The translations under genes and the position numbers were made by a program. From Rhodocyclales bacterium (GTDB taxonomy: Bacteria; Pseudomonadota; Gammaproteobacteria; Burkholderiales; Rhodocyclaceae), in assembly GCA_016183655.1 (NCBI GenBank), contig JACPEH010000011.1:84166-148165 (forward strand): 64,000 bases of DNA, in the 5' to 3' direction. Shown one piece after another: positions 24,917-34,002 of the stretch. The notes under the pieces were generated by a model. It ran no database searches and was not told the origin of the DNA. It saw nothing but the letters and a program-made list of their open reading frames with translations. Positions within the stretch are counted from its first letter, which is position 1, and each line of letters opens with the position of its first letter.

Positions 24917-26041
24917 GTGAGCAGATCGAGCTGGAGTCGGGTCGTTTCCCTGTGTGTGCTGGCGGCTTGCCTGGCCGCGGCATCGGCGCGGGCGGCTTCG
25001 CCCGACCCGGTCGCCTACGGCATCACCGTCGAGCGTGGCGACCGGCGCCAGGTCGAGAAATGGCTCGACGAAGGGATGCCCCCCGATTTCTTCGCCGACC
25101 GCATCGGCAGCGGGCTGATGATCGCCGCCTGGAACGGCGACATCGAGATGATGGAGCTGCTGCTCAGGCGCGGCGCCAATCCGCGTCGCGCCAACAAGAA
25201 CGGCGAGCAGGCGGTGCAGCTCGCCGCGTGGAACGGTCATGTCGCCGCGGTGCGCTGGCTGCTCGAACGCGGTGCCACGCTCAACCGCGACGACAAGAAC
25301 TGGACCGCCCTGCACTACGCGGTGTTCAACGGCCACACCGAGCTGGCGCGCGAGCTGATCCAGCGCGGTGCCGACGTCAATGCCCGTTCGCCGAACGGCT
25401 CGACGCCGCTGATGATGGCGGCGCGCGAGGGACGTGACGAAATCGCCCGGCTGCTGCTCGAATCCGGCGCCGATACCAAGGCGAAGAGCGATTGGGGCGA
25501 CAGCGCGCTGACCTTCGCCATGCGCTACGAGCATTACCGCGTCGGCAAGATGATTGCGTCGCCGGAGGAATTCGAGATCGCGGTGAAGGCGCCGAAGGAA
25601 AGCTTCGGCGAGGGCAGCCGCTCGGCAGCGGCGCCGTCGCAGATCGAGGACCTCCTGCGCCAGATTCGCGAGGCCAACGCTGCCGGTACGGAGACCACCG
25701 AACTGCGTCGCAAGCTGCATTCGGCGATCGCCGAGTTCCGCGGCCCGCCGAAGCCGATGGGCCTGGCCGGGCCGAAGGTGATCAAGGCGACGCCGCCGCC
25801 GAAGGCGCTGGTGATCACCGCCAGGCGCGCGCAGCCGAAGGGTGGCGAACGCGTCGAGGTGGTGGCGGGCGATGCCGGCAAGGCGGCGCCGGGAACGGTG
25901 CGGGTGACGCCAACGCAGCCGGCGGTCAGCCCCAGCCGCATCGCCGACATCCTGCGCCAGATCCGCGTCGCCGAGGCCCAGGGGCAGCCGACCGAAGCCC
26001 TGCGCCGCGAACTCGACGAGGCGATGGCGAAGCTCAAGTAG
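24917..26041 (+). CDS. Exported ankyrin-repeat protein with duplicated C-terminal motif
   Basis: A 374-residue protein with a signal peptide (CVLAACLAAASARAAS) and about four ankyrin repeats at residues 45-200 (GLMIAAWNGDIEMMELLLRR, AVQLAAWNGHVAAVRWLLE, ALHYAVFNGHTELARELI, PLMMAAREGRDEIARLLLES). The second half is low-complexity and holds two copies of a 34-residue helical motif (about 242-275 and 341-374) with pattern IxDxLRQIRxAxAxG. Ankyrin repeats mediate protein binding; the partner is unknown. GTG 24917 follows a strong GGAGGT. Confidence 0.82.
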   Translation: MSRSSWSRVVSLCVLAACLAAASARAASPDPVAYGITVERGDRRQVEKWLDEGMPPDFFADRIGSGLMIAAWNGDIEMMELLLRRGANPRRANKNGEQAVQLAAWNGHVAAVRWLLERGATLNRDDKNWTALHYAVFNGHTELARELIQRGADVNARSPNGSTPLMMAAREGRDEIARLLLESGADTKAKSDWGDSALTFAMRYEHYRVGKMIASPEEFEIAVKAPKESFGEGSRSAAAPSQIEDLLRQIREANAAGTETTELRRKLHSAIAEFRGPPKPMGLAGPKVIKATPPPKALVITARRAQPKGGERVEVVAGDAGKAAPGTVRVTPTQPAVSPSRIADILRQIRVAEAQGQPTEALRRELDEAMAKLK

Positions 26042-26094
26042 TACGGGCTGTTTGCCGCCGGCATGCCGTGCAGCGTGCGGTGATTTCCGGCCGC

Positions 26095-26469
26095 TCAGAA
26101 CACCAGCGTCCGCCACTCCGCATCGAGCGTTCGCGCGATGAAGGCGGTGGCGCCGGCCTGCCCGGCGAACTCGGCGATCGTCGCCTCCCCGTCCGCCACG
26201 TATTCGCGCCAGGCCATGCTGCAGGCGACGAAGCGCGCGCCGCCGCGCGCCGCGTCCTGCATGAAGTCGTACAGGCTGCGGCCGCCCGCCGGCGAGGTGT
26301 CGCGCTGCGCCGCCTCGCCGGCGACCAGCAGGCGCACCGAGCGGCCGGCGAAATGGATCTCCACCTCGGCGTCGAGCGCCGTCGCCGCCGCCGCGTAAAC
26401 GAAGGGCGCCGCCGCCAGGTCGGGGCGTTCGAGGTCGGAGGCCCAGAGCAGGATGGCCAGCTTGCTCAT
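26095..26469 (-). CDS. DsrE-family protein
   Basis: A 124-residue protein of the DsrE/DsrF-like fold. It begins KLAILLWASDLERPDLAAAP, has FAGRSVRLLVAG in the middle and a single Cys in RFVACSMAW (residue about 83) at the place where DsrE proteins carry their sulfur-trafficking or redox Cys. Relatives move persulfide sulfur or have unknown roles. It lies next to the GcvH-like gene in the same direction with about 120 bases between. Confidence 0.72.
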   Translation of the reverse strand: MSKLAILLWASDLERPDLAAAPFVYAAAATALDAEVEIHFAGRSVRLLVAGEAAQRDTSPAGGRSLYDFMQDAARGGARFVACSMAWREYVADGEATIAEFAGQAGATAFIARTLDAEWRTLVF

Positions 26470-26540
26470 GCTAACGGGCCTGGACGAAAGCCGCCCCGAA
26501 TGATGAAAGCCTTGACCATGCCCGTTTCCCTCACCCCCGA

Positions 26541-26567
26541 CCCCTCTCCCGCTTCGCGGGCGAGGGG
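26541..26567. repeat. Palindromic intergenic repeat / possible terminator
   Basis: CCCCTC-TCCCGC-TTC-GCGGGC-GAGGGG forms a long GC hairpin between the GcvH-like and DsrE genes. It resembles a dispersed intergenic repeat and could also end transcription from the GcvH-like gene, though no T-run follows. Confidence 0.55.
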
Positions 26568-26592
26568 AGGTTCGAGCGCCGCTTCGCGTCTT

Positions 26593-27021
26593 TCACGTTA
26601 AGCTGGCCTCCGGTTCAAGCGCGAGGATGTGCGCGCGGTAGGCCGCGGCGTCGACCAGGCGAGCGCGTTCGTTCGCCCAGTCGCGCGGCACGCCGCGCAC
26701 CAGCCAGGCGGCGTAGGGCTCGCTGTTGATCGGCGCCGGCCGTTCTTCCAGCGCCTCGTTGCTCTCGCTCAGCGTGAAGCTGCAGGGGGCGTGCACCGCG
26801 AGCACCGTCTTGCGGCTTTCCACCGTGCCGAGGCCGCGACCGCAATCCACTTCCGCCCCCTTCGGCTTTGCCGTGAAGGCGATGATCTCGCCGGCCAGGA
26901 AGACGCCGAACGCGGTGATGCCGATCGTCACCTGATCGCCCTCGTCGCGCACCCACATGTCGTGATGCGTGTCGTAGAGAAGGCCGTCGGGAACGGTGCC
27001 GTGGAAGGGCTGGCGGGGCAT
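26593..27021 (-). CDS. GcvH-like lipoyl-domain protein
   Basis: A 142-residue protein of the glycine cleavage H-protein type. It has HHDMWVRDEGDQVTIGITAFG at the N-terminus and the lipoyl-lysine region GTVESRKTVLAVHAPCSF, with Lys as the probable lipoylation site. A C-terminal EPYAAWLVRGVP follows. gcvT and gcvP are absent from the window. Together with the neighbouring DsrE protein it could instead be a lipoate-binding protein of sulfur metabolism (LbpA type); the sequence alone does not settle this. Confidence 0.75.
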   Translation of the reverse strand: MPRQPFHGTVPDGLLYDTHHDMWVRDEGDQVTIGITAFGVFLAGEIIAFTAKPKGAEVDCGRGLGTVESRKTVLAVHAPCSFTLSESNEALEERPAPINSEPYAAWLVRGVPRDWANERARLVDAAAYRAHILALEPEASLT

Positions 27022-27056
27022 GTCGAGGAAATGTGCGAGGCGTGAGCCGGCCGGAC

Positions 27057-27359
27057 TCAGCCGGCAATCCGGAAACGGTCGCGCGACTGTCCCTGCTTTT
27101 CCAGCGCGGACAGCCAGTTCGGCGTGCGCCCGCGGCCGGACCAGGTCTCACCGTTCGGGCCGCGGAAAGCGGCGGCAACGGTCGTTTTCGCCTTGCCCTT
27201 GCCCGCCGGCCTGAATCCGCATTCCTCGGCCGACAGCCCGAAGTCGCCGACGAGCTTCTTCACGGCAGCGATCGCCGCGGCTTTTTCGGCGCGTTGCGCC
27301 GCCGCGATCTGGCGGTCGAGCTCGGCGCGCTGGGCGAGTAGTTCCTGATAGCTGGACAT
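27057..27359 (-). CDS. H-NS family histone-like protein
   Basis: A 100-residue nucleoid protein. The N-terminal half is a helical oligomerisation region (AQRAELDRQIAAAQRAEKAA). The C-terminal DNA-binding domain has the H-NS signature GETWSGRGRTPNWLSALEKQG. Such proteins silence AT-rich, horizontally acquired DNA. ATG 27359 has the typical MSSYQELL start. Confidence 0.92.
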   Translation of the reverse strand: MSSYQELLAQRAELDRQIAAAQRAEKAAAIAAVKKLVGDFGLSAEECGFRPAGKGKAKTTVAAAFRGPNGETWSGRGRTPNWLSALEKQGQSRDRFRIAG

Positions 27360-27422
27360 CTGTGTGTTTCCTCCGACGTTGTCGTCGATCCGGCAGTCGG
27401 TTGCCCGGATGCGTACGATGGG

Positions 27423-27518
27423 TGGCGGAAGAGAGTGGGAGTCGAACCCACCAGGGACCGTCTGACGGCCCCTGCCGGTTTTGAAGACCGGCCGCCCCAC
27501 CGGGGAACGATCTCTTCC
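27423..27518 (-). tRNA. selC: tRNA-Sec (anticodon UCA)
   Basis: A 96-nt selenocysteine tRNA. The acceptor stem is 8 bp (GGAAGAGA/TCTCTTCC), discriminator G followed by encoded CCA. The anticodon arm CCGGTCTTCAAAACCGG carries UCA, the extra arm is long, and the T arm is GTGGG-TTCGACT-CCCAC. It decodes the in-frame UGA of fdnG. It is adjacent to selB and selA. Confidence 0.96.
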
Positions 27519-27537
27519 GTTGCGTTGAAACAGTTGG

Positions 27538-29475
27538 TCATTGCATCTTCCACTGCCGCGGCACGGCGGCGTCGCGCAGCACGTGTTCGTCCTTGGTGCC
27601 ACGGCTGTCGCGGACGCGCCGAGTGTAGCCGATGCGGTCGAAGAATTCGAGGATGTGGATCGCCACCTTGCGGCCGCCGCCGATGCGGTCGCGCAGTTCC
27701 GCCGCGCGCGCCGCGCCGTGCTCGCGGCACAGCTCGGCGACGATCGTCGCCAGCTGCTCGACGGCGTCGTCGTCGAAGTAGTGGTCGAGCGCCACCGGGT
27801 AGAGCCGGCCGGTGCGCGCGATGCGCTTCATCAGCGCGCGTACCGAATCCTCGGCGATGCCGGTGCTCCTGGCGATGTCACGCACCCGCGGCGGCTGGAA
27901 GGGGGCGGCGGCGACGAGCGGCGCCAGCGATCGCCACAGGTCCGTATCGGCGGCGGACAGCGTCACGCGATGCCCGGGCAGGTGCAGCCAGCTCGATGTC
28001 TGCGCGATGCGGCCGGCGGCCAGTGCCTCGTCAACCAGGCGGTCGAAGGCGGCGCGCGCAAGCGTCGGCAGCGTCAGCCGGCGCAGCCGTTCGTGCTCGG
28101 CGCCGAGCATGTCCGGCGCCCGCTCGTGCTCGGCGGCCAGCGCCGCCAACAGGCGCTCGCCGAGCGCACTCCAGGCCGATGGCGCAAAGCCGAGCGTGCC
28201 GTCGCGCGTGTCCACGCACACCAGGTCGAGCGTTCGCCACAGGTCGGCCGCATCGTTGTCGGTCAGGTTCCAGCCCTGCGCGAAGCGTTCGAGCAGCACG
28301 CCAGTCGGGTTCGTTGCCAGCAGCTGCACGAGCGTTGCCGTGATGTCGCCGCTGGCTGCCAGGCGCAGCGCATCGAGCCGCGCCGGCGCGCGCTTGTGCC
28401 GCGTCGGCGGGAAGATGTCGAGCACGCGGCCGCCGCCCAGCGTGCGGCTGGCGGAGGTGTCGCGCAGCACGAAGCGGTCGCCGGCGACGCAGCACAGCGG
28501 CCGGTCGAGAACGATCTCGGCCAGCGCCGCGGCGCCCGGCGCCAGGCTGTCGCCTTCGAGCAGCGCGACGCGGCCGGTGATGTCCTCGGCGCCGAGATGC
28601 ACGTGCACCGGCGTCCAGTGCCTGAGCGCGGCGTTTTCCTCACGGGACAGGCGCAGCGTCGCCGCAAAACGGTCGAGCGGCAGGTGCTGGCGCGGATCGA
28701 GCGCCCACATGCCGCGGCGGATCGCCTCGCGCGGAAAATCGCCGGCGAGGTTGAGCGCGACGCGCTGTCCGGCGTGGCCGCTGTCCGCCGGCCGGTCCTG
28801 CGCATGCAGGCCGCGCACGCGCGCGCTGAGGCCCGGCGGCGAGACGGTCAGCGTGTCGCCGACGTGCACGCTGCCGGAGAACACCGTGCCGGTGACGACG
28901 GTGCCGATCCCGGAGAGCGTGAAGCAGCGGTCGATCGCCAGCCGGAAGCGGCCGCCGTCGTCGGCCTGCGTCGTTTCGGCCGCAGCCGCGTCGAGGTGCG
29001 CGCGCAGTTCGGCGATGCCCGTGCCGTCGCGTGCGGCGACCGGAAACAGCGGCGCCTCGGCCAGCGCGCTGCCGGCAAGCAGCGCGCGCACCTCCGCGGC
29101 CGCGGCCGCCTGCCGCTCTGCCGTCACCGCGTCGCACTTGGTCAGCACGACGGCGCCGCGGCGGATGCCGAGCAGGTCGGCGATCGCCAGATGCTCGCGC
29201 GTCTGCGGCATCGGGCCGTCGTCGGCGGCGACGACAAGTAGCAGGAAATCGATGCCGGTGGCGCCGGCAAGCATGTTGTGGATCAGCTTCTCGTGCCCCG
29301 GCACGTCGACGAAGCCGAGCACGCCGCCGTCGCCGGTCGGCGTGTAGGCATAGCCGAGGTCGACGGTGATGCCACGCGCCTTCTCCTCCGGCAGGCGGTC
29401 GGCGTCGACGCCGGTGAGCGCCTTCACCAGCGTTGTCTTGCCGTGGTCGATGTGGCCGGCGGTGCCGATGATCAT
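27538..29475 (-). CDS. selB: Selenocysteine-specific elongation factor SelB
   Basis: A 645-residue translation factor. The N-terminal EF-Tu-like GTPase domain begins [21 protein letters not shown] and has [10 protein letters not shown] and LTKCD motifs. The C-terminal third contains the winged-helix repeats that bind the SECIS hairpin (for example [20 protein letters not shown]). It delivers Sec-tRNA to UGA codons followed by a SECIS. The length is normal. Confidence 0.96.
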   Translation of the reverse strand: MIIGTAGHIDHGKTTLVKALTGVDADRLPEEKARGITVDLGYAYTPTGDGGVLGFVDVPGHEKLIHNMLAGATGIDFLLLVVAADDGPMPQTREHLAIADLLGIRRGAVVLTKCDAVTAERQAAAAAEVRALLAGSALAEAPLFPVAARDGTGIAELRAHLDAAAAETTQADDGGRFRLAIDRCFTLSGIGTVVTGTVFSGSVHVGDTLTVSPPGLSARVRGLHAQDRPADSGHAGQRVALNLAGDFPREAIRRGMWALDPRQHLPLDRFAATLRLSREENAALRHWTPVHVHLGAEDITGRVALLEGDSLAPGAAALAEIVLDRPLCCVAGDRFVLRDTSASRTLGGGRVLDIFPPTRHKRAPARLDALRLAASGDITATLVQLLATNPTGVLLERFAQGWNLTDNDAADLWRTLDLVCVDTRDGTLGFAPSAWSALGERLLAALAAEHERAPDMLGAEHERLRRLTLPTLARAAFDRLVDEALAAGRIAQTSSWLHLPGHRVTLSAADTDLWRSLAPLVAAAPFQPPRVRDIARSTGIAEDSVRALMKRIARTGRLYPVALDHYFDDDAVEQLATIVAELCREHGAARAAELRDRIGGGRKVAIHILEFFDRIGYTRRVRDSRGTKDEHVLRDAAVPRQWKMQ

Positions 29476-29493
29476 GGTCGTCTCCTCGCGCCG

Positions 29494-29674
29494 TTCATCC
29501 TTCGATACGCCCGCTGCGCGGGCTACTCAGGACGAACGGAGTTGGCGTATGTGCCTGCTCCCGTTCGCCGTTCGATGCGCCCCTGGTGCGGCTAATCACC
29601 GCGAACGGAAAGGAGCAGCGGAGGATCATCCGTTCGTCCTGAGTAGGCGCGAAGCGCCATATCGAAGGATGAAT
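29494..29674. repeat. Nested inverted repeat between selB and the GIY-YIG gene
   Basis: The left arm 29494-29540 (TTCATCCTTCGATA...CAGGACGAACGGA) is repeated inverted at 29629-29674. Each arm contains its own palindrome (GCCCGCTGCGCGGGC; GGCGCGAAGCGCC), and a second, weaker inverted pair lies inside (about 29559-29614). This looks like a REP/BIME-type element. It fills the whole 203-base gap. Confidence 0.7.
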
Positions 29675-29678
29675 GGCG

Positions 29679-29975
29679 CTAGGTCTCTCCTTTCCTGAAA
29701 TTCTTTTTTGCCAGTGCCGATAGCAACGCAAAATCTCCCGCAACCAACGCCTCCTTCTTCACCCGACTCCAGCCCTTGATCCGCTGTTCGGCCGCCAGCG
29801 CCTCCTCGCGCGTGAAAAACTCCTGCGACCAGACCAGCGTCACCGGCCGCCGCGTCGCCGTATACCCGCCGCATTCGCCGGCCTGATGCTGTCCGATGCG
29901 CAGGCCGAGATCGTCGGTATGCCCGGTGTAGTACGAGGCGTCTGCACACTGCAGCAGGTAGGCGAAGAAGCTCAT
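29679..29975 (-). CDS. GIY-YIG nuclease family protein (UPF0213/YhbQ-like)
   Basis: A 98-residue single-domain GIY-YIG nuclease. It begins [24 protein letters not shown], where YYTG replaces the usual YxG, and later has [18 protein letters not shown] residues ([21 protein letters not shown]). Stand-alone members are common and of unknown role. It overlaps the selA stop by four bases and is inserted between selA and selB. Confidence 0.88.
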   Translation of the reverse strand: MSFFAYLLQCADASYYTGHTDDLGLRIGQHQAGECGGYTATRRPVTLVWSQEFFTREEALAAEQRIKGWSRVKKEALVAGDFALLSALAKKNFRKGET

Positions 29976-31393
29976 TGCAGCTGCGCGACGAAGCGGGCTT
30001 CATCGGCCGGGTCGAGGCAGCGCAGGTCGAGGCGCAGCGCGTCGTCGGCGATGCGCCCGATCACCGGCTGCGGCAGCCCGCGCAGCCGCGCTTCCAGCGC
30101 CGCCAGCTGCTTGCCCGGGCGCTTGCCGGGGTAGCGCACGACCAGCGCGGCCGACGCCAGGCGCTCGACCGGCAGCGCGCCGCTGCCGATCTGGCTCATC
30201 GCCGGCTCGATCGAGACCAGCGAGTTCTCGCCGGCGAAGTCGGCTACCGCCGGACACAGGCGTTCGGCCTGGGCGGCGATGTCGTGTTCGTGGCGGATGA
30301 GCAGGCGCAGCGTCGGCAGGCGTTCGGCCAGGCGGTCGGGGTCGCGGTACAGGCGCAGCGTCGCTTCCAGCGCGGCCAGCGTGACCTTGCCGACGCGCAG
30401 CGCGCGCTTCAGCGGGTTCTTCTTGATCTTGGCGATCAAGTCCTTGCGGCCGACGATGATGCCGGCCTGCGGGCCGCCCAAGAGCTTGTCGCCGGAGAAG
30501 GTGACGAGGTCGGCGCCGGCGGCGAGCGAGTCCTGCGGCGTCGGTTCCTTGGGCAGCTTCCAGCGCGCGAAGTCGGCCAGCGTGCCGCTGCCGAGGTCGA
30601 CCATGAACGGCACGCCGCGCTCGTGCGCGATGGCGGCGATCTCGGCCTCGTCGACGGTCTTGGTGAAGCCGACGACGGCGTAGTTCGAGGTGTGAACCTT
30701 CATCAACAGCGCCGTCTTCGCCGTGATCGCCTCGGCGTAGTCCTTGGCGTGCGTGCGGTTGGTGGTGCCGATCTCGACCAGCCGGGCTCCGGCGCGGCGC
30801 ATGATGTCCGGCACGCGGAAGGCGCCGCCGATCTCGACCAGCTCGCCGCGCGAGACCACCGCCTCCTTGCCCTTGGCCAGCGTGTCGAGCGCGAGCAGCA
30901 CGGCGGCGGCGTTGTTGTTGACGATGGTCGCGGCAAACTCCTTGGCCGGAGTCTGGGGTGACTGGCCCATCGCCGCGGCCATCAGCTCGGCGAGCAGCGG
31001 TTCGACCAGCGCGTCGCGGTCGCCGCGGCTGCCGTCGGCGAGGTCGTATTCGAGCGCGCAGGGCGCGCCCGCGGCGATGGCCATCGCCGCCACCGCTTCT
31101 GGCGCCAGCAGCGCGCGGCCGAGGTTGGTGTGCAGCACGGTGCCGGTGAGGTTGAACACCGGCCGCAGGTTCGGCCGGGCCAGCCGGTCGGCGCGCTCGA
31201 CGATGGCCGCGGCCAGGGCGTCGGCGGTCGGCAAGCCGTGGCCGGCGCGCACCAGTTCGCGGGCCGCGGCCAGCTCGGCGCGGGCGCAGTCGGTGAGCGG
31301 CTGGCGGCCGTGGCGGGCGATGGCGTCGACGAGGTCGGGCTGGGCCAGCAGGCGGTCGACCGACGGAAGTTGCGAGAGGTTCTTTGGGGGCAT
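29972..31393 (-). CDS. selA: L-seryl-tRNA(Sec) selenium transferase SelA
   Basis: A 473-residue PLP enzyme that converts seryl-tRNA(Sec) to selenocysteinyl-tRNA(Sec) with selenophosphate. It shows [33 protein letters not shown] and the PLP-lysine region [21 protein letters not shown] 31393 is used ([13 protein letters not shown]); a GTG three codons earlier is possible. selD, which supplies selenophosphate, is not in the window. Confidence 0.96.
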   Translation of the reverse strand: MPPKNLSQLPSVDRLLAQPDLVDAIARHGRQPLTDCARAELAAARELVRAGHGLPTADALAAAIVERADRLARPNLRPVFNLTGTVLHTNLGRALLAPEAVAAMAIAAGAPCALEYDLADGSRGDRDALVEPLLAELMAAAMGQSPQTPAKEFAATIVNNNAAAVLLALDTLAKGKEAVVSRGELVEIGGAFRVPDIMRRAGARLVEIGTTNRTHAKDYAEAITAKTALLMKVHTSNYAVVGFTKTVDEAEIAAIAHERGVPFMVDLGSGTLADFARWKLPKEPTPQDSLAAGADLVTFSGDKLLGGPQAGIIVGRKDLIAKIKKNPLKRALRVGKVTLAALEATLRLYRDPDRLAERLPTLRLLIRHEHDIAAQAERLCPAVADFAGENSLVSIEPAMSQIGSGALPVERLASAALVVRYPGKRPGKQLAALEARLRGLPQPVIGRIADDALRLDLRCLDPADEARFVAQLQ

Positions 31394-31435
31394 GGCTTTC
31401 ACCCGGACCGGGCAGAAAGTTAAGGGGAGGCCGGT

Positions 31436-32344
31436 TTATCCGGCGGCGTTCACCAGCAGCAGGTTCGGTCCGCTGCGGCCGTAGCCGGCTTCGTCGACCA
31501 GCAGGTCGAGCGTCAGCGTGGCGAGGTCGTCGGCGACCGGGTCGACACGCGGGTCCTTCTCCTGATAGACGATCTTCAGGTAGCTCTTGCAGCTGTCGCA
31601 GGTCTCGGCGCGCACCTTGCCGTCGCTGCCGTCGATCTGCTGCTGCGCGAGTTCCTTGTCGCTACCGCAGGCGGTGCAGGTGGCGCGTGGCACGTTCCAT
31701 TCGCTGTTGCACAGCGCGCAGTGCAGGTAGCGCAGGTTGTTCACCGTCGGCGACAGGCGGACGATGCTGGACACCGGCAGGCTGCCGCAGCAGGGGCAGA
31801 CACCGGGGGTGTCGAGCTTCTGCAGCTGCGTTGCGTCGAGGCGGGCGGCGAGCGCGGTCCACACCACCTGCAGTGCGGCGGCGACCAGCGGCAGTTCGCC
31901 GGCGGCGGCCGGATCGGGTTCGCCGTGCAGCAGGCCGTCGGCGAGCGACTCCAGGTGGCGTTCGTCGGCTGCTGCGAGATCGGCCAGGATGGCGTGGCTG
32001 CTCGCCGGCGCATGTTGCGTGATCGCGGCGATGAGCTGGCGCAGCACGTCGCGCCAGACCGCCGGCCGCTCCGCCGCGGTCGCATTCAGCGGCGGCATGT
32101 GGTGGGCGCGCGCCTGCTCCAGCAGCGCTGCGGAAGGCGCCGGCAGCTCGGGCAGGGCTTGCAGCGCGGCGTGCTGCGCGCGGCTCAGGTGGCTGAGGAA
32201 ACGGAGCCAGTCGGCGAGGCGATGGCCTTCGGCGAGGGCGTCGAAACGGTCGGCACGATCGGCGAAGACGCTGGTGGCCACCGGCAGCAGGATGGCGGGC
32301 GCTTCTTCGTTCGGCGGGTTGAAACTGATCGGTTTGATTTCCAT
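31436..32344 (-). CDS. fdhE: Formate dehydrogenase accessory protein FdhE
   Basis: A 302-residue cytoplasmic protein needed for formate dehydrogenase maturation. The C-terminal half carries paired Cys motifs CPCCGSLP, CALCNSEW, CTACGSD and CDSCKSYL that bind iron as in rubredoxin-like sites. Starting at ATG 32344 gives the family N-terminus MEIKPISF. It lies downstream of fdnI in the same direction. Confidence 0.93.
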   Translation of the reverse strand: MEIKPISFNPPNEEAPAILLPVATSVFADRADRFDALAEGHRLADWLRFLSHLSRAQHAALQALPELPAPSAALLEQARAHHMPPLNATAAERPAVWRDVLRQLIAAITQHAPASSHAILADLAAADERHLESLADGLLHGEPDPAAAGELPLVAAALQVVWTALAARLDATQLQKLDTPGVCPCCGSLPVSSIVRLSPTVNNLRYLHCALCNSEWNVPRATCTACGSDKELAQQQIDGSDGKVRAETCDSCKSYLKIVYQEKDPRVDPVADDLATLTLDLLVDEAGYGRSGPNLLLVNAAG

Positions 32345-32485
32345 GTCTCGGACAAAAAAGGACCCGCAGTGGAGTGTCGCCGCGGGTCGTTCCAAACGCA
32401 AGTCGTGAAGACAAAATGCGTGCGAGGGGTGATGCAATCGTTACGCCTTCCGTGGCTCGTGGCCTCGCCACGGAAGGCGCAGGAC

Positions 32486-33106
32486 TCACTTGCCGGTCAT
32501 CTGCCGGTACCAGGCGCGGTGATGCTGCTTGGCCCAGGCGCGGGTGACCGTGCCGTACCACATGGCGCGGAGGGTGCCCCTGGTCCAGATCGCGGCATAG
32601 ACGTGCACCATGATCAACGCGATCATCAGCACGGCCACTGCGGCATGGACCACGGCGCCGAAGCGCGCGAGGTCGACCGGCACGTTGAACTGCGCGCGCC
32701 AGATGAACAGGCCGGACAGCGTCAGCAGGACGACGCACACCGTCATCCACCAGAACATCATCTTCTGGCCGCCGTTGTACTTGCCCTGGATCGGCATGTT
32801 GTGGTCGTCGCCGTTGACCATCTCCTTGACGCGCGAAAGCCACTCGCGGTCGGCGTCGGTCATCCGGTTCAGCTTCCAGAAGCGCAGGAACAGCAGCAGG
32901 AAGAAGAAGGCCATGAAGACGCCGAGGTACGGGTGCAGGATGCGCGCCCAGGTTCCCCCGCCGAACAACTGCGTCAGCGGGAAGAAGGCCGGGTGGAAGA
33001 AGGCCAGGCCGGAGAGCGCGAGCAGGATGAAGCTGATGCCCACGACCCAGTGGTTGGCCCGCTCGGAAGCGTCGTAACGCTGCAGATCTTTCGGATCGCG
33101 GATCAT
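32486..33106 (-). CDS. fdnI: Formate dehydrogenase-N gamma subunit (cytochrome b556)
   Basis: A 206-residue inner-membrane diheme cytochrome b with four membrane segments. It anchors the enzyme and passes electrons to the quinone. Typical features are [18 protein letters not shown] near the N-terminus and a later [20 protein letters not shown] containing heme-ligand His. Its start overlaps the fdnH stop by four bases. Confidence 0.93.
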   Translation of the reverse strand: MIRDPKDLQRYDASERANHWVVGISFILLALSGLAFFHPAFFPLTQLFGGGTWARILHPYLGVFMAFFFLLLFLRFWKLNRMTDADREWLSRVKEMVNGDDHNMPIQGKYNGGQKMMFWWMTVCVVLLTLSGLFIWRAQFNVPVDLARFGAVVHAAVAVLMIALIMVHVYAAIWTRGTLRAMWYGTVTRAWAKQHHRAWYRQMTGK

Positions 33107-33990
33107 TGTGCATCCTCCTTCTCGACTTCTGCCTCGATCTCTTTCGAGACCTCGTTCGGACCCTTCATCACGTAGTGGAACAGGCTACCGAGCGCGACGC
33201 CTGCGAGTGCCAGCGTGGCCAGAGGCTTGGTCGCCCCCTTCCACAGTGCCACCAGCGGGCTGATGCTCGGGTTGACCGGCAGTCCGCTGTACAGGTTCGG
33301 CTGGTCGGCGTGGTGCAGCACGTACATCACGTGCGTACCGCCGACGCCTGCCGGATCGTACAGCCCGGCCTTGTCGAAGCCGCGTTCCTTCAGGTCGGTG
33401 ACGCGCTTGGCGGCGTAGTCCTTCATGTCCTCCTTGCTGCCGAACTGGATCGCTCCGGTCGGGCAGGCCTTGACGCAGGCCGGCGCCTGGTTCACCGCGA
33501 CCCGGTCGGAACAGAGCGTGCACTTGTACGCCTTGCTGTCCTTCTTCGAGATGCGGGGGACGTTGAAGGGGCAGCCGCTCACGCAGTAGCCGCAGCCGAT
33601 GCAGTTTTCCTGATGGAAATCCACGATGCCGTTGGCGTACTGGATGATGGCGCCGGGGGCCGGGCAGGCCTTCAGGCAGCCCGGATCGGCGCAGTGCATG
33701 CAGCCGTCCTTGCGGATCAGCCACTCCAGCTTGTTGTTCTGCTCCACTTCCGAGAAGCGCATCACCGTCCACGAGTTCTCGGTCAGGTCGGCCGGGTTGT
33801 CATAGACGCCGACGTTGTGACCGACTTCGTCGCGCACGTCGTTCCATTCCATGCACGCCACCTGGCAGGCCTTGCAGCCGATACAGGCGGAAACGTCGAT
33901 CAGCTTGGCGACCTCGATCGTCTGCCGCGCCTGCGGTGCAGGCGTGGTGGTCGCGGAGCGCTGCTTGATGTCTAGCGATTGCAATGCCAT
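33103..33990 (-). CDS. fdnH: Formate dehydrogenase-N beta subunit (iron-sulfur)
   Basis: A 295-residue electron-transfer subunit with four [4Fe-4S] clusters. The Cys groups [35 protein letters not shown] and [19 protein letters not shown] are in the standard order. A C-terminal membrane helix ([17 protein letters not shown]) anchors it. It is in operon with fdnG (12-base gap) and fdnI. Confidence 0.95.
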   Translation of the reverse strand: MALQSLDIKQRSATTTPAPQARQTIEVAKLIDVSACIGCKACQVACMEWNDVRDEVGHNVGVYDNPADLTENSWTVMRFSEVEQNNKLEWLIRKDGCMHCADPGCLKACPAPGAIIQYANGIVDFHQENCIGCGYCVSGCPFNVPRISKKDSKAYKCTLCSDRVAVNQAPACVKACPTGAIQFGSKEDMKDYAAKRVTDLKERGFDKAGLYDPAGVGGTHVMYVLHHADQPNLYSGLPVNPSISPLVALWKGATKPLATLALAGVALGSLFHYVMKGPNEVSKEIEAEVEKEDAQ

Positions 33991-34002
33991 GGCAGCTCTC
34001 CT

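Noticed and set aside
26541..26567. Strong rho-independent terminator
   Set aside because: The hairpin is good but no T-run follows on either strand, so it is listed as a repeat.
29494..29674. CRISPR-like repeat
   Set aside because: Only two inverted arms with nested palindromes; no regular direct repeats or spacers, and no cas genes.
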